In this document: positions 5,849 to 10,955 of the stretch, in pieces
How the letters are laid out: each line of letters begins with the position of its first letter
How positions within the stretch are numbered: the stretch's first letter is position 1
Assembly (NCBI GenBank): GCA_030145435.1
Contig: JAQYVQ010000644.1
Span: 1 to 10,955 of the forward strand
Origin: Syntrophobacteria bacterium
GTDB taxonomy: Bacteria; Desulfobacterota; DSWW01
Length of the DNA stretch: 10,955 nt
Direction: 5' to 3'
Program-made: the position numbers and the translations under genes
Notes under the pieces: generated by a model
The model's input: the letters and a program-made list of their open reading frames with translations, nothing else
Told to the model about the DNA's origin: nothing
Database searches by the model: none

Positions 5849-7980
5849 AAAACATCGTGACGTCCAAGCCAGAATCCAGCGGAAACGCGAAGCGGAAGAA
5901 GCGCCGTCCCCCCCGTAGGCGCGCAGCGCCAAAGCCGATTCCAGGAGGTCCGAAAAGGCCTGACGCGAGGTTCGCAGCCATCCTCGCCCAGATCGGTGTC
6001 CCGGAGGACCAGCCCTTCCTGCCCGACCCGTTCCAGACCGAGGCGGTCGCCAGGCTCGAAACGACCGATGTGCTCGTTTCGGCCCCCACCGGGTCCGGTA
6101 AGACGTGGATCGCACAGCAGGCGATCAAGCAATGCCTGGACTCCGGCGGCCACGCCTGGTACGCATGCCCGCTGAAGGCCCTTTCGAACGCGAAGTTCGA
6201 GGAGTTCGGAAAGGCCTTCGGGCCTGAACGCGTGGGCATCGTTACCGGGGACCGTAAGGAAAACGGCCAGGCGCCGCTCGTCGTGGGCACCACGGAAATC
6301 CTCCGGAACCAGCTCTACGATTGCATGTGGCAGAAGACACCCCTGCCCTACGAACTGGTCATCCTCGATGAGGCCCACTATCTGGGGGAACGCGAGCGCG
6401 GAGTCGTCTGGGAAGAGACCCTGATCTACGTGCCCGCCTCGACACGTCTGCTGCTGCTTTCCGCCACGATCCAGAACACGAACGAACTCGCTTCCTGGCT
6501 CGACTCCATACGCGGCGTGGAATGCGCGGTGGTCGCCTCGGACGAGCGTCCGGTGCCCCTCTACCCGCTCTTTCTGTACCCGGACGGCCAGATCGGGATG
6601 CTGAGCGGAAAAAAGGGCCTGCTGCAAGATGTGGAACGATGCCTCGAGGCCCTTGGCCAAAGAAGAGGCAGGCGGCCGCCGCTGCCGCAGTACGACCAGA
6701 TCATCGAGCGTCTGAGGCGGTACAAGCTGCTGCCCGCGATCTTCTTCCTCAAGTCGAGGGCAGAGTGCGACCGGGCCATCACCCAGTTTGGCCCGAAACG
6801 CATCGATCCTGAAGAGCAGGCGGCATTCCAGAGAGATCTGGACGATTGCCTCGAGCGGTATCCGGCCCTGAAGGACCACCGGGCAATGCCCTACATCGTG
6901 GAAGGGCACGTGGCCTCCCATCATGCGGGCCATCTGCCCTACTGGAAGGTGCTGGTCGAACAGATGATGGTCAAAGGGCATCTGGACGCCATCTTTGCCA
7001 CCTCCACCGTTGCAGGCGGCGTCGACTTCCCGGCCCGGACCGTGGCGCTCTCCCAGAGCGACCGCTTCGACGGCAAGGAGTTTCAGGACCTCTCGGCAAC
7101 CGACCTTCAGCAGATGATCGGAAGGGCGGGAAGGCGGGGGAAAGACCGGGTCGGGTTCGCCCTGGTCATCCCCGGCCCGTTCAACAACCCGAAGCTGATA
7201 CACCAGCGGCTCCGCTCCCCCCCGGATGCGATCGAAAGCCAGATTCGGATCAACTTCTCGATGGTGCTCAACCTGTTGCAGTCACACGCCTCGGAGGAGG
7301 TTCGGGTGCTGATCGACCGGTCCCTGGCCGCCTTTCAGCAGGCCCGCCGGTTGGAGGCACGCAGGAAGCGGGGAGGGCGCGTGAAGAAGGACAAGGTCGA
7401 TGTGTGCGAAGCCCTCTGGCAGGATTTCCTGAGGCACAAGGACTTCCTCCAAGGGACAGGGTTCGTAGACGATGAGGACAGGCTTACGTGGGAAGGGCAG
7501 TGGGCGGCCGCGCTTCGGCTGGATCACCCGTTGCTTGTGGCCGAGGCGATCCGGAAGGGTTCCTTCGAGGGGGCCCCGCCCGAGCTCGTTGCCGCGATGA
7601 TCGCGACCTTCGTGGTGGACAGCGATCGGAGCGAGGAACTGGACAGGTCCCTCACCGTTCGGGCGCGGGACCTCTCCCGGCGGCTGGACCGCATGAAGAA
7701 GGACCTTGGAGAATTGAGCAAGCGGATGAAGGACAGTGGATTCGAGATCTCGGAGATCCCGGTGTGGCCCGCCCTTGCCGCCTTTCTCTGGGCCAAAGGC
7801 GTGAGCTGGACGGCCTTGCTCCGTGCCGTACCGCTGGAGGAGGGCGCCATGTCCATGATGATCATGCGCACGGCGGACCACCTGAACCAGATCGTCGGCC
7901 TCCGCCGGTCCCACCCAGAGCTTGCCGAGACTGCCGCCGAGGCGATCCCGCTCATCTACCGCGAACCTGTGTGGATGTGA
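5845..7980 (+). CDS. Ski2/Mtr4-like DExH-box RNA helicase
   Basis: About 711 residues if read from TTG 5845, which overlaps the ddl stop as TTGA; GAGG at 5837-5840 is its likely ribosome binding site. GTG 5857 is the alternative start. An ATG at 5722 lies far inside ddl and is unlikely. A Lys/Arg-rich disordered N-terminus leads into a superfamily 2 helicase: motif I APTGSGKT (Lys86), Ia PLKALSNAKFEEF (from 109), TTEILRNQLYD, motif II DEAH (175-178), SAT (206-208), LLPAIFFLKSRAECD, motif V ATSTVAGGVDFPART (385-399) and motif VI QMIGRAGRRG (423-432). HYLGERERGVVWEETLI and PAIFF are close to the eukaryotic Ski2/Mtr4 exosome helicases. The long arch domain of Mtr4 is absent, and the C-terminal 250 residues are mostly helical. 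A role in 3'-5' RNA unwinding for decay or processing is inferred. Confidence 0.9.
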   Translation: MKNIVTSKPESSGNAKRKKRRPPRRRAAPKPIPGGPKRPDARFAAILAQIGVPEDQPFLPDPFQTEAVARLETTDVLVSAPTGSGKTWIAQQAIKQCLDSGGHAWYACPLKALSNAKFEEFGKAFGPERVGIVTGDRKENGQAPLVVGTTEILRNQLYDCMWQKTPLPYELVILDEAHYLGERERGVVWEETLIYVPASTRLLLLSATIQNTNELASWLDSIRGVECAVVASDERPVPLYPLFLYPDGQIGMLSGKKGLLQDVERCLEALGQRRGRRPPLPQYDQIIERLRRYKLLPAIFFLKSRAECDRAITQFGPKRIDPEEQAAFQRDLDDCLERYPALKDHRAMPYIVEGHVASHHAGHLPYWKVLVEQMMVKGHLDAIFATSTVAGGVDFPARTVALSQSDRFDGKEFQDLSATDLQQMIGRAGRRGKDRVGFALVIPGPFNNPKLIHQRLRSPPDAIESQIRINFSMVLNLLQSHASEEVRVLIDRSLAAFQQARRLEARRKRGGRVKKDKVDVCEALWQDFLRHKDFLQGTGFVDDEDRLTWEGQWAAALRLDHPLLVAEAIRKGSFEGAPPELVAAMIATFVVDSDRSEELDRSLTVRARDLSRRLDRMKKDLGELSKRMKDSGFEISEIPVWPALAAFLWAKGVSWTALLRAVPLEEGAMSMMIMRTADHLNQIVGLRRSHPELAETAAEAIPLIYREPVWM

Positions 7981-9445
7981 CGGGCGGTTCGGCTCGCAGA
8001 TGAGGCTCTTCTCTCATTGTGCGCCCGGCGATTTTGAAAGGCGCGATCGGATCGGGTCCGGCGTTGCCACCGATAATATCCTGAATGTTGGCCTGGTTCT
8101 CCAGCTTGCGGATAAGATTTCTTGCCGCAGCCTCCCAGGTGAACTGCCGTGCGCTTCGTCTTGCCGCTTTTCGAATTCTCGTGCTTTCCTCGGGGTGCTC
8201 CCGCAAGTACATGACATGGTCCGTGATCTCCAGAGGGTCCGAGGACTCCAACACGAAGGCGTTGACAAAGGGGATGGCATAGTCCTCCCCGGTGCAGCCC
8301 GTGAAGGCGACACCGCCCGCTGCCATGGTCTCCAGTCCCACGATCCCGAAAGGCTCGTGACCGCTGTTGGCAAGTACGCCATCCGCAGCGTGGTAGATCA
8401 CCCGAAGAAAAGCAAGGGGCAAGGGAGACCTGAAATTGACAAACTCTGCCCGGCCCGGCCCCTGAAGTGCAGCCACATAGCCGACGGGAGTTTCTCGGTC
8501 TACCTGGGCCTCGCGGACCTCGAGGCCCAGGTCGCGCGCGTGGTCCATTACGTGCTGGCCGTAGGGCTCGATCCCTCCTCTGGCCACGAGCGTTGCCTTC
8601 ACGCCTCTCTGTTTGAGTTCCGCCGTCGCCTCGATCGCCGAATCCCAGCACTTGTCCGGGTCCCAGCGGGCCACCTTGCAGAGGATGGTTTCTGCCTTGA
8701 GCGCATCTTGTACGCCTCTGGCTTGGCCCTCGTCGACCTTCTCGAGAAGGCTCTTCGGAATCCCGTTCGGAATGACGAGCGGATTGAGGCCCATTTCCCA
8801 CATGAGGTGTTTCATGTAGCGGCTCACCGTCGTGATCGTGGAGCAGCGGGTGAGCCTCTCCCAGTGGATACGGTGGAAGGAGTAAGTGTTATTGGCGTTC
8901 CAGAACATCAGCGCACGGTCTCTCCGACCGTGTGCCTCGAGCAGGTCGCTGATCCGACACATCGTCTCTGTGGTCTGCCACTCCTCACCCAGGATCGCTA
9001 CATTTTTCTCACGCCTCAGCGTAGGCGTGAGGATCCGGTCCATCACATACCCAGGAATGGACTCGTTGAAATCAAAGACCTTCTCGTCCTCCCCGTCATA
9101 GACACCGTTCGGGTGATAGCGGCTGATCCACTGGCACCATCGGTGCAGCACAAGCCTTCCGCCTTTGCAGCTTTCCTCTCCATTGAGCCAGGGATCTCCG
9201 ATGAAGAAAAGATGCGTCCGGAACCCCATGTTCGAAAGCGTGGACGAGAGGTGGTTCACACGTACGCCCAACCCACCTGCCATTGAGTACCTGTCAGGCC
9301 CCTCGAAAGAGAGGATGACGAATTCGGTGTTCTCCGGCGTCAAATGTGGCAGTGTTGGCAAAGGAACCTTCCCCTGCACGGATTCCGTTGTGTTGGCTCC
9401 CTTATCGTTTATCCGAAGAGGAGAAGGGATGTCAAGAGAAATCAC
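7952..9445 (-). CDS. Glycosyltransferase family 4 (GT-B fold) protein
   Basis: 497 residues from a GTG start (9443-9445). There is no ATG before the conserved core and no good ribosome binding site, so a later start (for example GTG at 9377-9379) is possible. The core starts TEFVILSFEGPD and has the N-terminal SMAGGLGVRVNHLSSTL loop (54-70), similar to the GGL loop of glycogen-synthase-like GT-B enzymes. VIPNGIP (224-230), KVARWDPDKCW (257-267) and the signature SGHEPFGIVGLETMAAGG (361-378) follow, with the EX7E pair Glu364 and Glu372 contacting the nucleotide-sugar. These are retaining sugar transferases. Acceptor and donor cannot be read, and glycogen, trehalose-type or envelope polysaccharide roles all remain possible. 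The last residues are encoded over the end of the helicase gene. It is divergent from the flavodoxin-ferredoxin gene. Confidence 0.88.
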   Translation of the reverse strand: MISLDIPSPLRINDKGANTTESVQGKVPLPTLPHLTPENTEFVILSFEGPDRYSMAGGLGVRVNHLSSTLSNMGFRTHLFFIGDPWLNGEESCKGGRLVLHRWCQWISRYHPNGVYDGEDEKVFDFNESIPGYVMDRILTPTLRREKNVAILGEEWQTTETMCRISDLLEAHGRRDRALMFWNANNTYSFHRIHWERLTRCSTITTVSRYMKHLMWEMGLNPLVIPNGIPKSLLEKVDEGQARGVQDALKAETILCKVARWDPDKCWDSAIEATAELKQRGVKATLVARGGIEPYGQHVMDHARDLGLEVREAQVDRETPVGYVAALQGPGRAEFVNFRSPLPLAFLRVIYHAADGVLANSGHEPFGIVGLETMAAGGVAFTGCTGEDYAIPFVNAFVLESSDPLEITDHVMYLREHPEESTRIRKAARRSARQFTWEAAARNLIRKLENQANIQDIIGGNAGPDPIAPFKIAGRTMREEPHLRAEPPVTSTQVRGR

Positions 9446-9536
9446 AACATATGGGGGTCAAGAGATAGATAGCCTCAAGATATTGTGCTTCTTCGCTGTC
9501 AATTTCAGCTGCCCCACATTTCCTGTGTTGCTCTGG

Positions 9537-9566
9537 TTGACACGTTTTTTCTCCTTCCCCTATAGT
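9537..9566 (+). promoter_or_regulatory. Sigma-70 promoter of the flavodoxin-ferredoxin gene
   Basis: A perfect -35 box TTGACA (9537-9542) and a near-consensus -10 box TATAGT (9561-9566) are separated by 18 bases. Transcription would begin near 9573 and give a leader of about 42 bases. This is the best promoter match noticed in the window and suggests strong basal expression. The rest of 9446-9536 shows no other site I can support. A TTGACA also reads on the minus strand (9502 to 9497), towards the glycosyltransferase, but has no properly spaced -10. Confidence 0.75.
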
Positions 9567-9597
9567 GCCCTTACCCGAAACAGGATTCCGCTCCACG

Positions 9598-9607
9598 AAG
9601 GAGGTGA
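9598..9607 (+). promoter_or_regulatory. Ribosome binding site fixing the start at 9615
   Basis: AAGGAGGTGA is a near-perfect complement to the 16S rRNA 3' end, seven bases before ATG 9615. It shows that the open frame upstream of 9615 is not part of the protein. Confidence 0.9.
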
Positions 9608-9614
9608 AAATCCG

Positions 9615-10517
9615 ATGAAGACGTTGATCATCTATTTTTCTCAGACCGGGTTCACGCGCAAGGTGGCCGAGCAGATCCGGGACGGCGTCGCGGAGGTTTC
9701 AGGACACTGCGATCTCACGACTCTCACCGACGTGAAGCCCGAATCGTTGGCCGACTACGATCTGGTCGGCCTTGGCTGCCCGGTATTCTATTACAACGCG
9801 CCCTTCAACGTGCGCGACTTCATGCAGGGGCTGCCCGAGTTGGTGGACAAGCAGTGGTTCGTGTTCTGCTCGCACGGATCGGTGATGGGGAACACGCTGA
9901 TCCTGATGGCAGAGGCCTTGATGAAGAAGGGGATCCGGGTCGTGGGCTATCACGACACGTACGCGGATGGCACGATTCCATTCTACCCGTACCCCACCCT
10001 GACCACGGGCCACCCGGATGAGCGCGAATACGAGGAGGCGCGCGCCTTCGGGCGAGAGGTGGCCGAGCGAAGCCGGCGCATCGCCGGTGGAGAGGACAGC
10101 CCGGTTCCGGAAGCGGAAGAAAAGAATCCGGAGTGGACCCAGCAGGCCGAGACGTTCTCCCTCGATTTCTTGAGCCAGGTCATGCCGCGCATGCGCATCA
10201 ACGAGGAGAAGTGCATCCAATGCCAGGAGTGCGCGGAGAACTGCCCGGTGGGCGGGATCGATGTCGAGGCAGACCCTCCCCGCATCCAGGACCCGTGCAT
10301 CTACTGCTGGAACTGCGCGAAGATCTGCCCAGAGCTTGCCATCGAGGCGGACTGGGACGGCGTGGTTTCTATTGCACCGCAGAACTATGCCCGCTATCGG
10401 GAGGTGCTCGAAGAGGCAGCGGCCCGGGGAGAGTTCCGCTGGTTGATGGACCCCGATTCCCTCGACTTCGAAGACCCGCTCTACAAGCAGCGCAAACGGC
10501 AGATCAAAGGCAAGTGA
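9615..10517 (+). CDS. EFR1-type flavodoxin-ferredoxin fusion protein
   Basis: A 300-residue soluble redox protein. The N-terminal flavodoxin-like domain (about 1-170) starts MKTLIIYFSQTGFTRKVAEQI, where SQTGFT (9-14) is the FMN phosphate-binding loop. VGLGCPVFYYNAP and FVFCSHGS are further flavodoxin strands and loops. After a charged linker (about 160-195) comes a bacterial 2[4Fe-4S] ferredoxin domain with two full cysteine sets: Cys200, 203, 206, 210 in CIQCQECAENCP and Cys228, 231, 234, 238 in CIYCWNCAKICP. Such EFR1 proteins are found in anaerobes and are presumed to pass electrons between FMN and iron-sulfur clusters; the partner is unknown. It seems to be transcribed alone from its own promoter. 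Translation of the region before 9615 would cover the divergent glycosyltransferase and is rejected. Confidence 0.92.
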   Translation: MKTLIIYFSQTGFTRKVAEQIRDGVAEVSGHCDLTTLTDVKPESLADYDLVGLGCPVFYYNAPFNVRDFMQGLPELVDKQWFVFCSHGSVMGNTLILMAEALMKKGIRVVGYHDTYADGTIPFYPYPTLTTGHPDEREYEEARAFGREVAERSRRIAGGEDSPVPEAEEKNPEWTQQAETFSLDFLSQVMPRMRINEEKCIQCQECAENCPVGGIDVEADPPRIQDPCIYCWNCAKICPELAIEADWDGVVSIAPQNYARYREVLEEAAARGEFRWLMDPDSLDFEDPLYKQRKRQIKGK

Positions 10518-10548
10518 GAAAGAGAGGTGCGTCCCCTCTTCTCTTTTC
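10516..10548 (+). terminator. Possible intrinsic terminator after the flavodoxin-ferredoxin gene
   Basis: GAGAA plus GAGG at 10516-10527 can pair with CCTCTTCTC (10535-10543), with a small bulge, and TTTT (10543-10546) follows. The stem overlaps the stop codon of the gene. The pairing is AT/GA-rich and imperfect, so this is only a moderate candidate. Confidence 0.35.
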
Positions 10549-10561
10549 AACACAAGCCGTC

Positions 10562-10582
10562 ATTCCTGCAAAGGCAGGGAAT
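10562..10582. repeat. REP-like hairpin of the ATTCC...GGGAAT type
   Basis: ATTCCTGC (10562-10569) pairs with GCAGGGAAT (10574-10582) around AAAG, with one bulged base. The surrounding GTCATTCC...GGAATCC resembles a short dispersed hairpin repeat known from many Gram-negative genomes (the Neisseria dRS3 core is ATTCC...GGGAAT). It lies between two convergent genes, the usual place for such elements. Confidence 0.55.
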
Positions 10583-10607
10583 CCCTCAGCACACTGAAAT
10601 TGCATCG

Positions 10608-10627
10608 TCCCCTCTCCCCAGAGGGGA
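10608..10627. repeat. Perfect 8-bp inverted repeat between convergent genes
   Basis: TCCCCTCT (10608-10615) and AGAGGGGA (10620-10627) form a perfect stem around CCCC. There is no T-run on either side, so it is a REP-like or rho-blocking hairpin more than a classic terminator. Together with the hairpin before it, it fills the space between the two convergent genes. Confidence 0.5.
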
Positions 10628-10673
10628 GAAGGAATCCTACAATGCCGAAGGATTGCCGCGTTACCGCCGCAGG

Positions 10674-10955
10674 CTATTCTTCTGACATGAACTCGCGGAT
10701 GTACTTGGCGACCAGCTCCGGCTTTTCCTCCTGCAGGAAGTGGCCGGCAAAGGGGATGACCTCCATCCGGCGGGCCCCGGCGATGTCGTCATAGAGCTTC
10801 CTGCCCCAGGAAACATTCAGCCACCGGTCGTTGCCCCCCCACACGATCATCGTTGGACGGTCGAACTCGCCGAACTTCCTCGCCGCCTCCAGGGTGTACC
10901 GACAGTCGCCTGCAAGCGTGAAGAGCCGGAACTGCTCGAACTTGTCCGGGCCCAT
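10674..10955 (-). CDS. Alpha/beta hydrolase, C-terminal part only
   Basis: 93 residues are visible on the minus strand, ending with TAG at 10674-10676. The gene runs off the window end, and the Met at the edge is probably internal. RPTMIVWGGNDRW carries the acid of the catalytic triad (Asp in GGND) and MEVIPFAGHFLQEEKPELVA carries the catalytic His. This spacing is the standard C-terminal third of epoxide hydrolase / MhpC-like alpha/beta hydrolases. The nucleophile elbow (GxSxG) and lid are outside the window, so the substrate is unknown. It is convergent with the flavodoxin-ferredoxin gene. Confidence 0.88.
   Translation of the reverse strand: MGPDKFEQFRLFTLAGDCRYTLEAARKFGEFDRPTMIVWGGNDRWLNVSWGRKLYDDIAGARRMEVIPFAGHFLQEEKPELVAKYIREFMSEE

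Noticed and set aside
4544..7203. Long minus-strand open frames (523 and 569 codons) opposite ddl and the helicase
   Set aside because: The plus-strand frames carry complete catalytic motifs of known families. The opposite frames have no recognisable domain and arise from high GC.
9165..9614. N-terminal extension of the flavodoxin-ferredoxin frame
   Set aside because: It lies over the glycosyltransferase gene on the other strand and over the promoter. The strong ribosome binding site and the family N-terminus place the start at 9615.

Overview
The window reads as ordinary chromosomal DNA of a high-GC Gram-negative bacterium, interrupted by one small mobile unit. An AsmA-like periplasmic protein implies two membranes. 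The omega subunit sequence, the flavodoxin-ferredoxin fusion and the repeat-associated transposase would all fit a deltaproteobacterium in the broad sense (Desulfobacterota or relatives). That placement is an inference without a database search. No plasmid, phage, CRISPR, tRNA or rRNA signal was seen.

Layout. (1) 1-513, plus: the end of a VOC (glyoxalase-fold) protein whose start lies before the window. (2) About 516-1562: a REP-associated tyrosine transposase (RAYT, IS200-like) gene. A 17-base motif lies four times in one orientation upstream of it and twice inverted downstream. The unit touches the stop codon of the VOC gene on the left. On the right it runs into the end of the AsmA-like gene and supplies that gene's last 16 codons and stop. 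(3) 1512-4562, minus: rpoZ (RNA polymerase omega, with an unusually long acidic tail) followed by a large AsmA-like gene, probably co-transcribed. (4) 4563-4714: a divergent regulatory region with a good -10 box, a 13-base palindrome and a 9-bp hairpin just before the rpoZ ribosome binding site. (5) 4715-7980, plus: ddl (D-Ala-D-Ala ligase), then a Ski2/Mtr4-like DExH helicase whose start touches or closely follows the ddl stop. (6) 7952-9445, minus: a family 4 glycosyltransferase, convergent with the helicase and overlapping it by 29 bases. (7) 9446-9614: a divergent intergenic region with a textbook sigma-70 promoter and ribosome binding site. (8) 9615-10517, plus: an EFR1-type flavodoxin/2[4Fe-4S] fusion. 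(9) 10518-10673: a terminator-like hairpin and two REP-like hairpins. (10) 10674-10955, minus: the C-terminal part of an alpha/beta hydrolase.

Functionally this is mostly housekeeping: transcription (rpoZ), envelope (AsmA-like, ddl, perhaps the glycosyltransferase), RNA metabolism (helicase) and redox (flavodoxin-ferredoxin). I found no clear undescribed multi-gene system. The most notable observations are the RAYT/repeat unit rewriting the end of a neighbouring gene, the acidic tail of omega with its structured leader, and a eukaryote-style Ski2/Mtr4 helicase coupled to ddl.
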